Source of the DNA: Deltaproteobacteria bacterium
Lineage (GTDB): Bacteria; Myxococcota_A; Polyangia; Polyangiales; Houyiibacteriaceae
Direction: 5' to 3'
NCBI GenBank assembly: GCA_019313915.1
Contig: JAFDAJ010000009.1
Span: 1 to 37,901 of the forward strand
Length of the DNA stretch: 37,901 bases
Shown piece by piece: positions 27,367-36,460 of the stretch. A program made the position numbers and the translations under genes. Under the pieces are notes generated by a model that had not been told where the DNA came from, made no database searches, and was given only the letters and a program-made list of their open reading frames with translations. Each line of letters begins with the position of its first letter. The first letter of the stretch is position 1.

Positions 27367-28350
27367 ATGAGGCTGGTGGTGCTCGCACTACTGTCCCTTC
27401 TTGCCTCCGCCGCGCAGGTGAGCGCGCAGCTGCCCACGGAACAGGAGGAGGCGACGTCGTTGCCTTCCGACGCCGAGCTAAGCGAGTTCCTCGCGAATCC
27501 AAGTACAACGGCCGTCGAGGCGTATCAGGTTGGTGTGCGTCTGTTCGAGGCGAAGCACTACGAAGGAGCAGAGTCCGCCTGGCTTCGTGCGTACTCGCTC
27601 GGGCGAGATCCGAACCTTCTCGTCGCGGTGGCGGACACCCGCCAACGCCGCGGCGATGAACCGGGCGCCGTCGCGATGCTAGAGCAGTATCTGGTCGAGC
27701 GGCCCGACGCGCCGGATCGCACGTCGATCGCAGCGCGTATCGCGACTCTCCTGCAGAGCCCCGCCGTGCTTTCCGTCCGATCGGCGCAACCCGGTCACGC
27801 GATCCTGCTCGATGGTATTCCAGTCGAAAAGAAGACGCCCGCCGATCTCGAGGTCGAGCCTGGCACCCACACGGTCCTCGTCGTGGGAGAAGGAACGCAC
27901 GTCGGCGAGAAGACCGTCCAGGTTGGATATGGCGAAGTGAAGCAGCTGGACTTCGCGCCAGACGCAACGAGCGAGGTGGTCGTCGCGCAGAGTGAGCAAG
28001 CCAGCTTGCAGGCTCAGCTCGCCATCGAAAGGGAAGACACGGCCATCCGACGCGCTGTGATTTCGACCGGGAGCATTTCCGCTGCAGCGCTGTTGACGGG
28101 AACCGTCCTCGGCTTCTTGGCGATCCAGAAGGAGCAGGACTACCGAGACAACCCCACCGAGGGGACCGCCGACAAGGGCGAGCGGTTTGCCCTCGTCGCC
28201 GATGTCTCATTCGGTCTCGCGGCATTGTCTGCGATCACTTCGTTCACGCTCTTCATGACTCACAAGAACAAAAGAAAACGAGAGCGCGAGAGTGCGCACT
28301 TGCGGATCGAAACCCGAGGGGCCGGCGCGACGGCGATCCTGAAATTCTGA
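27367..28350 (+). CDS. Exported TPR/PEGA-domain membrane protein
   Basis: Protein of 327 aa. Signal peptide at residues 1-20 (cleavage after VSA); TPR-like helices at about 47-130 (AYQVGVRLFEAKHYEGAESAWLRAYSLGRDPNLLVAVAD); a PEGA-type beta domain at about 133-200 (PGHAILLDGIPVEKKTPADLEVEPGTHTVLVVGEG); then two hydrophobic segments (about 231-252 and 272-292) and a basic Lys/Arg stretch. TPR plus PEGA in an envelope protein is common in myxobacteria and is thought to scaffold periplasmic protein or glycan contacts; the partner is unknown. Start ATG lies 5 nt after the preceding stop. Confidence 0.75.
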   Translation: MRLVVLALLSLLASAAQVSAQLPTEQEEATSLPSDAELSEFLANPSTTAVEAYQVGVRLFEAKHYEGAESAWLRAYSLGRDPNLLVAVADTRQRRGDEPGAVAMLEQYLVERPDAPDRTSIAARIATLLQSPAVLSVRSAQPGHAILLDGIPVEKKTPADLEVEPGTHTVLVVGEGTHVGEKTVQVGYGEVKQLDFAPDATSEVVVAQSEQASLQAQLAIEREDTAIRRAVISTGSISAAALLTGTVLGFLAIQKEQDYRDNPTEGTADKGERFALVADVSFGLAALSAITSFTLFMTHKNKRKRERESAHLRIETRGAGATAILKF

Positions 28351-28352
28351 CT

Positions 28353-28526
28353 ATGATGCGCTTCGATACCGTTCTGTTCCTTCTTGCCACCGGCGTTGCC
28401 TTCGTGGTCAGCGGATGTTCGCTGGTCGTCGATTTCGACAGAAGTCTTCTCGTCGATGCAGGCGTCGACGCCGCCCCGGACGCGTCGGTCGACGCGGGCG
28501 GCGAAGAACCAGCCGACGCCAACTAG
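28353..28526 (+). CDS. Small lipoprotein
   Basis: A 57-aa protein. It begins MMRFDTVLFLLATGVAFVVS and then GCSL, giving a lipobox VSGC with the lipidated Cys at residue 22. The mature part is short and acidic (DAGVDAAPDASVDAGGEEPADAN), an Asp/Ala-rich spacer typical of myxobacterial lipoproteins. It starts 2 nt after the TPR/PEGA stop and completes that unit. Its TAG (28524-28526) shares the palindrome CTAG with the TAG of the convergent SRPBCC gene. Gene-like composition and a clean lipobox support it; function unknown. Confidence 0.65.
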   Translation: MMRFDTVLFLLATGVAFVVSGCSLVVDFDRSLLVDAGVDAAPDASVDAGGEEPADAN

Positions 28527-29764
28527 CGGCCCATCAAGAGCACGCGTGTTCGCAGTGAGCGCATCACTGCAAGTTGGGTGGCTGCAACGAACCCGTGGGA
28601 GAAATGGGTGTTCCCCGCGATGAGCTTCCGAATGAGCTTTGGCGAATCCGCCGGGTCGAAGGTCGCCCACGCGATTACACCGGCCTCACCCCCCGGATAG
28701 CGGTGGGTGTCGAAGCGCCACTGACCCCTCGAAAGAGTGCCCGAGATGCCGTCGACGGCTATTACCGTAGGACTGGGTCGCAACACCATCTCGCCACCCA
28801 CGTGGAGCAATGGGATCGGGATCTCCCACTCGAACTTCGTGCCTTCGTCGGTGTGTTCGGTCACCTGCGCACAGGTTCCATGGAGCAACGACTTACCAAA
28901 CTCCTCTGGGTCCAGCATCACGCGGCGTACGCGCCGCTCGCTGGTTCCCGTGCGCCCGACGACCGCAACGCTCTGCAGCGTATTGCCGTCTAAATCCATG
29001 AGAACCAAGTCTCCGCGCCCCAAGAGTGGACGCAACGCGTTCATGTCCACCCGCGGACGACGAAGCGGCATCGTTGCGAACTTCCCGTTGACGTAGGTTC
29101 CGGCCCGCCGCTCCGCTTCGGTCTTGATCTCGAGCAGGGTGACCATCGCCACGGCGACATTGATCGTTCGATTCACCGCGTTGCCCTCGGATGCGAGCTG
29201 ACGCGTGATGTAATTCGCGTCGCGCATGTCGAGTCGCGAAGAAAACACGACGAGAGATTTGTTGAGGCCCTCCGGATAGACACGCCACATCACTCGCCCG
29301 ATACCGAGGTCCCCGCCGGTCGTTCGAATGTCGAATCGGTAGCCGCGCGTCGCGTTACCCGGGTAGGTCGTCATCACGTTGTGACCGGTGAGCGAGAACA
29401 GCGTAACCCCCCACGTCCAGTCGAACGCCATCATCTGACCGTTCACCGACTGAACCTCGACCGACGTCAGTGCGCTCATGAACCCGGGATAGTCGCTTGG
29501 CTTTCCGATCACCCCTGCGACAGTCTTCGCGGGCGCATGGATGCGCGCCGCGTAGATCACCGCCGGAAGGTCGGTCTGGCGATTTTGGAATTCTGTCAGC
29601 ACTACGGGCCCTTGCGCGAGGTGCGGCGTGAGCAAGGCCCGCTCCTCCGCGCTGAAGGTGCCCAGCCGCGCGACCGTGGCGTCTACTTTGCCCGTCTGGC
29701 GCTCGGCCAGTGCCGTGGTGCTCCACGTCGCGAGGACGATCAGAACTGTAAGAAATCTCCGCAT
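28523..29764 (-). CDS. Exported protein with two SRPBCC-like domains
   Basis: Protein of 413 aa with signal peptide (MRRFLTVLIVLATWSTTALA). The two halves each look like a START/SRPBCC domain: residues 50-215 (AVIYAARIHAPAKTVAGVIGKPSDYPGFMSALTSVEV, the entrance helix with the YxxFM motif) and 265-410 (FGKSLLHGTCAQVTE, FEWEIPIPLLHVGGEMVLR, LIRKLIAGNTHFSHGF helix). Weak internal repeat suggests duplication followed by divergence. SRPBCC proteins bind lipids or other hydrophobic ligands, so periplasmic lipid handling is plausible. A TTGAAG lies 28 nt before the ATG. It is related in domain type to the single-domain gene at 3381-3980. Confidence 0.72.
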   Translation of the reverse strand: MRRFLTVLIVLATWSTTALAERQTGKVDATVARLGTFSAEERALLTPHLAQGPVVLTEFQNRQTDLPAVIYAARIHAPAKTVAGVIGKPSDYPGFMSALTSVEVQSVNGQMMAFDWTWGVTLFSLTGHNVMTTYPGNATRGYRFDIRTTGGDLGIGRVMWRVYPEGLNKSLVVFSSRLDMRDANYITRQLASEGNAVNRTINVAVAMVTLLEIKTEAERRAGTYVNGKFATMPLRRPRVDMNALRPLLGRGDLVLMDLDGNTLQSVAVVGRTGTSERRVRRVMLDPEEFGKSLLHGTCAQVTEHTDEGTKFEWEIPIPLLHVGGEMVLRPSPTVIAVDGISGTLSRGQWRFDTHRYPGGEAGVIAWATFDPADSPKLIRKLIAGNTHFSHGFVAATQLAVMRSLRTRVLLMGR

Positions 29765-29833
29765 GCCGTATGGACGACCTCGCTTGCCGAATCTTCAATC
29801 CCGCGGCAAAACGGCCTTCAGCAGGACTTCGCC

Positions 29834-29989
29834 GTGCGCGCAAAGAGCAAATGGACCCCAGGGGGCATCGTATTGTGGCTGATCGCTGCCGCGATCGCGA
29901 GCCTCATCGTATGGTCGCAGTCGCGGCCCGCATCCGCGCCGCCACCCTCCATCGACGATGTCGAGGTCGAGGTGGAGTTCATAGAGTGA
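29834..29989 (+). CDS. Small single-helix membrane protein (putative)
   Basis: A 51-aa frame starting with GTG at 29834. One hydrophobic helix (GGIVLWLIAAAIASLIVWS, residues 10-28) follows a basic N-terminus and is followed by a Pro/Ala linker and an acidic tail (DDVEVEVEFIE). The ordered basic-hydrophobic-acidic layout is more gene-like than a random frame. There is no convincing Shine-Dalgarno, and no homologue is known to me. It sits alone between divergent genes. Confidence 0.4.
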   Translation: MRAKSKWTPGGIVLWLIAAAIASLIVWSQSRPASAPPPSIDDVEVEVEFIE

Positions 29990-30037
29990 CCGGATCGTGG
30001 GATTCTTCGCGGCGTTCTGGCTGACCTCACGCTCCGC

Positions 30038-30066
30038 TTGACCCTGCGAGTCCACCGCCCTTTACT
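30038..30066 (+). promoter_or_regulatory. Candidate leaderless promoter for the transaldolase-like gene
   Basis: TTGACC (30038-30043), exactly 17 nt, TTTACT (30061-30066), then 6 nt to the ATG at 30073. The transcript would start on or next to the ATG, and no Shine-Dalgarno is visible. This is one of the cleanest examples of the geometry in the window. Confidence 0.45.
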
Positions 30067-30072
30067 AGCGCC

Positions 30073-30720
30073 ATGCAGATTTTCATCGACACCGCCGACA
30101 TCGAGGAGATTCGTGACGCTGCCGCCATGGGAGTGATCGACGGCGTGACGACCAATCCATCGCTCGTCGCAAAGACAGGGCGGCCCTTCAAAGATGTGCT
30201 CGTCGATATTTGCGAAGTCGTCGACGGGCCGATCAGCGCGGAGGTGATCGCGACTGACTACGAAGGGATGATGAAAGAGGCGCGGACCCTCGCAAAGATG
30301 CACGACAACATCGTCGTCAAGATTCCCCTGATCGCCGAAGGCCTCAAGGCGGTTCGGACTCTCACCGATGAAGGCATCCGCACCAACGTCACCCTTTGCT
30401 TTAGTCCGACCCAAGGGCTCCTCGCCGCGAAAGCAGGCGCCACATACGTGAGCCCCTTCATCGGACGCATCGATGACATCAGCGGCAACGGGATGGAGAT
30501 CGTCGAGCAGCTGGTCACGATCTACCAAAACTACGGTCTGAGCACGCAGGTCCTCGCCGCCAGCATTCGTCACCCCGTTCACGTGGTGCAGGCTTCGCTC
30601 ATCGGCGCGCACGTCGCGACTATTCCGCACAAAGTCATTCACCAGTTGGTCAAGCATCCGCTCACCGACCTTGGTCTGGAGCGGTTCCTGGCGGATGCGA
30701 AAAAGATTCCGACCGCGTAA
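30073..30720 (+). CDS. Transaldolase / fructose-6-phosphate aldolase-type enzyme (TalC family)
   Basis: Class I aldolase, 215 aa, the short transaldolase form (MipB/TalC-like). The Schiff-base Lys is K83 in [19 protein letters not shown] (residues 26-36), [30 protein letters not shown] (around 110-139) and [27 protein letters not shown] (about 157-183) are the family landmarks. It either transfers dihydroxyacetone in the pentose-phosphate pathway or cleaves fructose 6-phosphate; sequence does not tell these apart reliably. No sugar genes are adjacent, apart from NAD kinase downstream. Confidence 0.93.
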   Translation: MQIFIDTADIEEIRDAAAMGVIDGVTTNPSLVAKTGRPFKDVLVDICEVVDGPISAEVIATDYEGMMKEARTLAKMHDNIVVKIPLIAEGLKAVRTLTDEGIRTNVTLCFSPTQGLLAAKAGATYVSPFIGRIDDISGNGMEIVEQLVTIYQNYGLSTQVLAASIRHPVHVVQASLIGAHVATIPHKVIHQLVKHPLTDLGLERFLADAKKIPTA

Positions 30721-30756
30721 GGCACGGCGAGTCAACAATCTCCCGATGAGTCATGC

Positions 30757-31668
30757 ATGCGGCCTAGAGTCCTCGTCGTTTACAAGAAGAGCACCTACCA
30801 GCGATACGTTGGTCGCGCGCAGGAACGACTCAAGGAGCTGATCGAGCACAGCGACGTTTCGGTCGAGGGCTTGCTCCACGAGCACGAGATTCATCAGGAG
30901 ACGCTTCGCCGGGCAAAGGCCGCGCTTCGAAGCCTGGGAGCCCGCGCGGTGCTCCGGTATCGTCCCGAGCCTCTGCCCGAGGAAGGCGCCTGGGATCTCA
31001 TCGTCACCCTCGGTGGTGACGGCACGCTGTTGTGGGCGTCGCATCTGGCCGACTCATCCACTCCAATGTTGGCAATCAACAGCGCGCCAGACACGAGCGT
31101 CGGATATTTCTGCGCGGCCGATGGGCACAACGTGGATGAAGTGCTGGCTGCTGCGCTCGAAGGAAGCCTGAAGTCGAGCCGCCTGGCGCGGATGCGCGTC
31201 GATGTCGGCGACACCGTCATTTCCACACGCGTCCTCAACGATGCCCTGTACTGCCACGAGAGTCCTGCCGCGACGTCGCGCTACATCTTGGAGTATGCGG
31301 GTGACCACGAGCGTCAGATGTCGAGCGGAGTCTGGGTCGGTCCGGCAGCGGGTTCGACTGCGGCGATTAGGTCAGCCGGCGGCAAGGTTCTTCCAACCGG
31401 GTCACAGAAGATCCAGTTCGTGGTGCGTGAGCCCTATCGGGGAGTCGATAACAAGTATCGCCTCGTCAAAGGGATGGTCCCGCCTGGCGAAGACATCAGG
31501 ATCGCGAGCCGGATGACCAAAGGCCGGATCTTTCTCGACGGCACCCAGAAGGTGTACTCGATCGGCATTGGTGACCGGATCCGGATGACTCTGTCGTCCG
31601 AGCCGCTTACGCTTCTGGGACTCGGTCGGCGCAGCAACCGGTCGACCAAACCCGACGCCCTGAAGTAA
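30757..31668 (+). CDS. nadK: NAD kinase
   Basis: NAD kinase family (PpnK), 303 aa, makes NADP+ from NAD+ and ATP or polyphosphate. The catalytic GGDGT lies at residues 86-90 (LIVTLGGDGTLLWA); the second conserved region is NDALYCHESPAATSRYILEY near 162, where most homologues have NE; and WVGPAAGSTAAIRSAGGKVLP near 196 supplies the Gly-rich nucleotide-binding segment. Start at ATG 30757, 36 nt after the transaldolase-like gene; an overlapping out-of-frame ATG is at 30753. The unusual NDA and a slightly long N-terminus are noted, but the family assignment is clear. Confidence 0.88.
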   Translation: MRPRVLVVYKKSTYQRYVGRAQERLKELIEHSDVSVEGLLHEHEIHQETLRRAKAALRSLGARAVLRYRPEPLPEEGAWDLIVTLGGDGTLLWASHLADSSTPMLAINSAPDTSVGYFCAADGHNVDEVLAAALEGSLKSSRLARMRVDVGDTVISTRVLNDALYCHESPAATSRYILEYAGDHERQMSSGVWVGPAAGSTAAIRSAGGKVLPTGSQKIQFVVREPYRGVDNKYRLVKGMVPPGEDIRIASRMTKGRIFLDGTQKVYSIGIGDRIRMTLSSEPLTLLGLGRRSNRSTKPDALK

Positions 31669-31669
31669 A

Positions 31670-31698
31670 TTGACCACACAAAGACGGGAGCGTTAGGT
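31670..31698 (+). promoter_or_regulatory. Candidate promoter for the membrane trio and murA-hisG-miaE
   Basis: TTGACC (31670-31675), 17 nt, TTAGGT (31693-31698), then 7 nt to the GTG at 31706. An alternative TAGGTA (31694-31699) gives an 18-nt spacer and 6 nt to the GTG. It starts just after the nadK stop, and genes from here to 36414 run in one direction with little spacing. Confidence 0.4.
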
Positions 31699-31705
31699 AA
31701 TACCC

Positions 31706-32317
31706 GTGCCGCGATATCGCAGTCACATCGCCCTGACGGTTTGGCCTATCACCGCTCTTCTCGTGCTGGAGATAGCCCGAATGTGGCCCGCGCTCCGCGG
31801 CGGGAGCTCGTTTGCCGCGGCATCGCCGGTCACGTGGATGTCCCTCGTGGCACACACGATCGTAGTGGTCGTGTTTCTCGGCGCGTATGCGCGAGGCTGG
31901 AGCACGCTCAATCTGGAGTTTCCAGAGGAGGCCGGTCCGTACCGGTCCGAGGGCTGCCGGCGCCTGCAGAAGCTCGCTGGTGGCATGGCCTGGGCCCTCG
32001 TCGTGGCCCACGTGGCCCTGCAGTGGTTCATGACCGTCCGCGTCGGTCCGGTGGCCCTGAGCCAATATGAGCTCTTGCGCAGATTTCTTTCCCGCCCCCT
32101 GGTCCTCGGCTTCTACGTGCTCGGGCTCGCCGCGCTCGGCCTCTTCATGTCACAGGGAATTGCCGCTTCGGTGCGGGCGTGGGGCTTGGCGCGAAGGCAT
32201 GAAAGTTCACGGTGGCTCGAGGTCGGTTGTACCTTAGCGTCCGCGGTGACTGTGCTGCTGGCGATCAATGTCCTGAGCCACTTCGTGACCGGGCGCGCGT
32301 ATTGGATGAGCCCATGA
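31706..32317 (+). CDS. Five-helix membrane protein, possibly SdhC/cytochrome-b-like
   Basis: Protein of 203 aa, GTG start, with five hydrophobic helices at about residues 8-27, 44-63, 90-112, 131-151 and 172-196. Conserved-looking histidines lie in helices 2 (H50, SLVAHTIV), 3 (H102, VVAHVALQ) and 5 (H192, LSHFVTG), a layout like the heme-b subunit of B-type succinate dehydrogenases. However, no sdhA or sdhB is nearby, so the heme assignment is speculative. It overlaps the ABC-2 permease gene by ATGA (32314-32317), pointing to a joint function with that transporter. Confidence 0.55.
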   Translation: MPRYRSHIALTVWPITALLVLEIARMWPALRGGSSFAAASPVTWMSLVAHTIVVVVFLGAYARGWSTLNLEFPEEAGPYRSEGCRRLQKLAGGMAWALVVAHVALQWFMTVRVGPVALSQYELLRRFLSRPLVLGFYVLGLAALGLFMSQGIAASVRAWGLARRHESSRWLEVGCTLASAVTVLLAINVLSHFVTGRAYWMSP

Positions 32318-33249
32318 GCGTGGCACGAATCTACGCGATCGCGCTCAACACCTATCGCGAGGCGGTACGAGACCGAGTGTTGTTTGGGGTCCTGGTGCTT
32401 GCGGCAGGCGTCCTCGCGCTGACGCTGGCACTTGGGGAGCTCTCGCTCGACCAGCAGATGCGCGTCGTCACCGACCTGGGGCTCGCGTCGATTTCGCTCT
32501 TCTCGGTCGTGGTCGCGATCTTCCTCGGGTCGTCACTCCTCTACAAGGAGATCGAGCGGAAGACGCTCTACGTCATTCTTCCCAAGCCAATCGCGCGGTT
32601 CGAATTCTTGCTAGGCAAGTACTTTGGAATCGTAGCGACCTGCGCAGTGTTCGTTGCGATCATGGGAGCCATTCAGCTCCTGGTGACTGCCATCCAGGCG
32701 GGGGCATCGACCGCGCTCATCATAGCGGTCCCGGCCGCCTTGATCGTTTGCCTCGGGGTTGGCATTTGGATGTCCAAGGACCGCACGCTCGTGGTGCCGA
32801 TCTGGTCCTTGGTCGCGCTTGGCGCATCAGCCTGGGTTTGCTCGACAGTCGACGTGGAGCTCTTCCGGTTGCTGGCTTCGCTGGTCCTCAATCTTGGTGA
32901 GGTGCTCATTCTCACCGCGGTCGCCCTCCTATTCTCTTCGTTTTCGACGCCATTCCTCACCGGCGCGTTTACATTCGGCGTCTGGTTGGTGGGCCGCGCC
33001 GCGCACGACATGGTCCACATGAAGACCCGTGTTCTCAGTCCCGCGATGAAGACGCTTCTCGGCTGGTTGGCCGAGGTCATCCCCAACTTCAATCTCTTCG
33101 TCCCCGGTCGGAACGCGCTCGTCACGAAGGCGAGCGAGTTCGGCGAGCCGCTCACCTATGTCGCGACGTCGATGGGCTACGCGATTCTCTACGCGGGCGC
33201 CACACTCGGCGTCGCCGCTCTGATCTTCCGACGCCGAGACTTCCTATGA
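32314..33249 (+). CDS. ABC-2 type transporter permease
   Basis: Protein of 311 aa with six predicted membrane helices. The opening (RIYAIALNTYREAVRDRVLFGVLVLAAGVLAL) and the amphipathic YKEIERKTLYVILPKPIARFEFLLGKYFGIVA segment near residue 80 are typical of ABC-2 permeases (NosY/DrrB-like), in which the latter contacts the ATPase. No ATP-binding subunit is encoded next to it, so the partner must be elsewhere. Start at ATG 32314 with ATGA overlap on the previous gene; ends with ATGA overlap on the next (33246-33249). Confidence 0.85.
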   Translation: MSVARIYAIALNTYREAVRDRVLFGVLVLAAGVLALTLALGELSLDQQMRVVTDLGLASISLFSVVVAIFLGSSLLYKEIERKTLYVILPKPIARFEFLLGKYFGIVATCAVFVAIMGAIQLLVTAIQAGASTALIIAVPAALIVCLGVGIWMSKDRTLVVPIWSLVALGASAWVCSTVDVELFRLLASLVLNLGEVLILTAVALLFSSFSTPFLTGAFTFGVWLVGRAAHDMVHMKTRVLSPAMKTLLGWLAEVIPNFNLFVPGRNALVTKASEFGEPLTYVATSMGYAILYAGATLGVAALIFRRRDFL

Positions 33250-33899
33250 AGTCTGTGTGGGCGCGTCCATGCGCGTCCGTCGCGGTTGTGGTCGTCGCGT
33301 TCTGCGCAGTGGTGCTGTTGCGCGTCGCTTCCGAGTCGCGCACGGAGCTCGCTGCAGCGCATGCATACCGACATGACGATCGATTGGCGCTCGCGGTCGA
33401 GCACTACCGCCGGGCGATTCGCTGGTCGTTGCCTTTGAGCACGAACACCGCGGAAGCCGTTTCGGCGCTAGAGTCGATTGCAGGCGAGTTGGAGACCGCT
33501 GGCGATGTGACGGGGGCGCTCTTGGCTTGGCGGTCGCTTTCAGGGGGACTTGCTGCAACGCGTTTCCTCTATTCCGGATCGAGCCCCACGCGTGAGAACG
33601 CGAGCGAGCACATCGCGCGTCTCATCGCGCTGGACCGCAGTGCGGCGATCGACGCGAACCTGACCGTCGAGCAGCTTGCGGCCGATCACCGCCGGCTTCT
33701 CAGTGAGGAGATTTCGCCCGATCCGTGGTGGGGAACTCTGCTGCTATTGGGAATGGCCCTGTGGGTTGGCGCGTTGGTCCTATTGGCGCGGCGCGGGTTC
33801 GATTCGGCTGGCCGCTTCCATTGGGCCGCCGCGCGAGGCCCGATATGGGGCGCTCTCGTCGGGTTTGTCTCCTTTGCTCTCGGACTGCTCTTCGCCTGA
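33246..33899 (+). CDS. Membrane protein with TPR-like soluble region
   Basis: Protein of 217 aa. One N-terminal helix (residues 10-27), a soluble region of about 130 residues with alternating helices suggestive of TPR units ([27 protein letters not shown]), and two C-terminal helices (about 163-182 and 195-216). It overlaps the ABC-2 permease by 4 nt. The three overlapping membrane genes probably form one complex. No specific family was recognised. Confidence 0.6.
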   Translation: MKSVWARPCASVAVVVVAFCAVVLLRVASESRTELAAAHAYRHDDRLALAVEHYRRAIRWSLPLSTNTAEAVSALESIAGELETAGDVTGALLAWRSLSGGLAATRFLYSGSSPTRENASEHIARLIALDRSAAIDANLTVEQLAADHRRLLSEEISPDPWWGTLLLLGMALWVGALVLLARRGFDSAGRFHWAAARGPIWGALVGFVSFALGLLFA

Positions 33900-33937
33900 A
33901 GTTGCCCGAAGCTGGGCCACGGGGTAACAGGGGCGTC

Positions 33938-35203
33938 GTGGATAGCATCGAAATCGTCGGTGGAAACAGGCTCGTCGGATCGGTTCCGATCAGCGGCGCG
34001 AAGAACGCGGCGCTACCGATCTTGACCGCCGCACTCTTGGCAGACGGCGAGCACGTATTCCGCAACGTTCCCAACCTACGCGACGTCCACACGATGACAC
34101 GCTTGTTGGAGCGCCTCGGGGCACAGGCCGAGTTCGCTGACGGCCGAGTGCAGGTCTCGTTGTCCGGGCCGATCGAGCCGACTGCTCCATACGACTTGGT
34201 GAAGCAAATGCGCGCCTCGGTCGTGGTCCTCGGTCCGCTCGTCGCGCGTTGCGGACGGGCGGTGGTTTCGTTGCCGGGTGGTTGCGCGATCGGTGCGCGT
34301 CCCATCGACCAGCACCTCAAGGGCCTTTCGGCGATGGGCGCCGATGTCGAGCTCCGTCATGGCTACGTCGAGGTCACCGTTCCTGGCGGCAGGCTTCGCG
34401 GCTCCGACATCGCCTTGGATTTCCCGACCCACACCGGGACGGAGAATCTGATGTGCGCCGCCGTGCTGGCCAAGGGGCGCACGACGCTCACGAATTGTGC
34501 CCGCGAACCCGAGATTGAAGAGCTTGCTCGGGTCTTGAACAAGATGGGTGGGCGGATCGAAGGGGCCGGCACGTCGGTGATCTCGATCGAAGGCGTCGAT
34601 TCGCTGCATCCGATCGACCACGCGATCATCCCGGACCGCATCGAGGCAGGCACGTTCATGGTTGCAGCCGCGGCGACGGCTGGAGATCTGCTGCTCGAGG
34701 GCATCGGTTTCGAGCCCCTCGAAGCGGTGATTTCGAAGCTTCGTGAAGCAGGCGCAGTGGTCGAACGCGAAGGTGATGGCATCCGAGTGGTCGGGTCGCG
34801 TTCGATCCGCCCCACCGATGTGATCACCCAACCGCACCCCGGATTCCCAACCGATATGCAGGCGCAGTTCATGATGCTGATGTGTATCGCGGAGGGCACG
34901 AGCCGCATCACCGAGACGGTCTTCGAGAACCGCTTCATGCACGTCTCGGAGCTGAACCGGATGGGCGCCAACATCCAAGTCAACGGTAAGACCGCCACTG
35001 TGTGCGGCGTCGGCAAGCTCGAGGGCGCCGAGGTGATGGCTACTGACCTTCGGGCCAGCGCGTCGCTCGTCGTCGCCGGCTTGGTTGCGGAAGGCACGAC
35101 GTACGTTCGGCGGGTGTATCATCTCGATCGGGGCTATGAGCACATCGAGGAGAAGCTGATCCCGCTAGGGGCCAACATCAAGCGAGTATCTGGTAATGCC
35201 TAA
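33938..35203 (+). CDS. murA: UDP-N-acetylglucosamine 1-carboxyvinyltransferase
   Basis: MurA catalyses the first committed step of peptidoglycan synthesis, adding enolpyruvate from PEP to UDP-GlcNAc; 421 aa. GTG start at 33938 follows a GGGG-rich stretch. SGAKNAAL gives K22 and N23, and the PEP-binding Cys is C116 in [14 protein letters not shown], matching E. coli Cys115, the residue attacked by fosfomycin. [13 protein letters not shown] and [19 protein letters not shown] are further landmarks. Cys rather than Asp at this place implies fosfomycin sensitivity of the enzyme. It overlaps hisG by 8 nt. Confidence 0.97.
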   Translation: MDSIEIVGGNRLVGSVPISGAKNAALPILTAALLADGEHVFRNVPNLRDVHTMTRLLERLGAQAEFADGRVQVSLSGPIEPTAPYDLVKQMRASVVVLGPLVARCGRAVVSLPGGCAIGARPIDQHLKGLSAMGADVELRHGYVEVTVPGGRLRGSDIALDFPTHTGTENLMCAAVLAKGRTTLTNCAREPEIEELARVLNKMGGRIEGAGTSVISIEGVDSLHPIDHAIIPDRIEAGTFMVAAAATAGDLLLEGIGFEPLEAVISKLREAGAVVEREGDGIRVVGSRSIRPTDVITQPHPGFPTDMQAQFMMLMCIAEGTSRITETVFENRFMHVSELNRMGANIQVNGKTATVCGVGKLEGAEVMATDLRASASLVVAGLVAEGTTYVRRVYHLDRGYEHIEEKLIPLGANIKRVSGNA

Positions 35204-35834
35204 ACGCAACCGAGACACGATTGTCATCGCAGTCCCCAAAGGCCGCGTCCTCGAACAGTTGAGCAGACGGCTCCAGCAAGCCGGCATCTCGACCGATGCC
35301 CTCACCGCGAAAAGCCGCAAGCTGGTGCGCGAAGACAAAGAGGCGGGCCTCAGCTACCTGCTGCTCAAGCCTGACGACGTTCCAACGTACGTCGAGTACG
35401 GCGCTGCCGACCTCGGCATCGTCGGGCGCGACGTCTTGATGGAGCGCGAGTACGATGTCTTCGCCCCCGTCGATCTCGACATCGGCAAGTGCGAGATGAT
35501 GGTCTGCGGGCGTCCGAAGGAGCCCATCGAAGGCAAGGGAGAGCGCCCCCTCCGCGTGGCGACGAAGTTCCTCCACATCGCCGAACAATACTTTCGAGCG
35601 AAGGGCACCCCGGTCGATCTGATCTTCTGCCAGGGTTCCGTCGAGCTCGCTCCCCTGACCGGCCTCGCCGACGTCATCGTCGACCTGGTGGAGACCGGAG
35701 AAACCCTCCGCCAGAATGGATTGGTTCCATTGGAGAAGATCGCCGACATCAGCTCGGTGGTGATCGCCAATCGTGCCGCCCTGAAGCTCCGCCGCAAAGC
35801 GATCGAGCCAATCCTCAACGCGCTACGGGGCTAG
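35196..35834 (+). CDS. hisG: ATP phosphoribosyltransferase, short form
   Basis: HisG starts histidine synthesis by joining ATP and PRPP. The 212-aa length and absence of a C-terminal regulatory domain mark the short form (HisG_S), which needs HisZ for regulation and full activity; hisZ is not in the window. Motifs: [18 protein letters not shown] near residue 9, [14 protein letters not shown] near 68, and [32 protein letters not shown] near 147-178 (PRPP loop region). ATG at 35196 overlaps the end of murA by 8 nt, as in murA-hisG pairs of some other proteobacteria. Confidence 0.95.
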   Translation: MPKRNRDTIVIAVPKGRVLEQLSRRLQQAGISTDALTAKSRKLVREDKEAGLSYLLLKPDDVPTYVEYGAADLGIVGRDVLMEREYDVFAPVDLDIGKCEMMVCGRPKEPIEGKGERPLRVATKFLHIAEQYFRAKGTPVDLIFCQGSVELAPLTGLADVIVDLVETGETLRQNGLVPLEKIADISSVVIANRAALKLRRKAIEPILNALRG

Positions 35835-35841
35835 GAAACCC

Positions 35842-36414
35842 ATGCTGCGTCTGCGCACCGCAACCGACCCCGCCTGGACCGACGTCGTCCTGAACGACTT
35901 CGACGCATTCCTCATCGACCACGCCGCCTGCGAACGAAAGGCATCGGCGACCGCACTAAAGCTCGTCGCCCACTACTCCGACCGTACCGTCCTAGTGCGC
36001 GAGTTAATCCCCTTCGCCCAGGAGGAGCTCGAACACTACGCGCAAGTGATGGAGATCATCCTGGACCGAGGCCTATCGACCCAGGCAGACGAAAAAGACC
36101 CCTACGTCGGCGCCCTCATGCAACTGATCAAACGCGGCCCCGAGCAGTTTTTTCTGGATCGCCTGTTGGTGCTGGGGATCGTCGAGGCGCGAGGCTGCGA
36201 GCGTTTCGGAATGGTGGCCGAAGGACTCGACCCAGGCCCGTTGAAGGACTTCTATGCCGACATCACACGGTCCGAATCGAGACATCACGGCCTGTTCGTG
36301 CGCCTGGCCCGGGAATACTTCCCCGCCGAGCGAGTCGTGCAACGGCTGGACGAGTTGCTAGAAGGCGAAGCAAGAATCGTCGACAGCCTGCCCCTCCGAC
36401 CCGCCGTGCACTAG
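35842..36414 (+). CDS. miaE: tRNA-(ms2io6A37) hydroxylase
   Basis: MiaE is a non-heme diiron monooxygenase that hydroxylates the isopentenyl group of ms2i6A at position 37 of tRNAs, using O2. 190 aa. The metal-ligand pattern is visible: E31 (ACERKASA), E62 and H65 (EELEH), E115 (VEARGCERF), E145 and H148 (SESRHH). The paired ExxH motifs match the family. It starts 7 nt after the hisG stop with CTAGGAAA upstream. MiaE is patchily distributed in bacteria; the matching miaA and miaB are not in the window. A hairpin follows the stop. Confidence 0.88.
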   Translation: MLRLRTATDPAWTDVVLNDFDAFLIDHAACERKASATALKLVAHYSDRTVLVRELIPFAQEELEHYAQVMEIILDRGLSTQADEKDPYVGALMQLIKRGPEQFFLDRLLVLGIVEARGCERFGMVAEGLDPGPLKDFYADITRSESRHHGLFVRLAREYFPAERVVQRLDELLEGEARIVDSLPLRPAVH

Positions 36415-36423
36415 CCAGCGAAG

Positions 36424-36460
36424 CCCCGTGGACGACGCAAAGCGTCGGCTTTACGGGTTT
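36424..36460 (+). terminator. Candidate terminator hairpin after miaE
   Basis: CGACGC (36433-36438) and GCGTCG (36442-36447) form a stem around an AAA loop. Outer arms CCCGT (36425-36429) and ACGGG (36453-36457) extend it across an internal loop, and TTT follows. It lies 10 nt after the miaE stop and closes the murA-hisG-miaE run. The T-tract is short, so termination may be weak. Confidence 0.45.
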
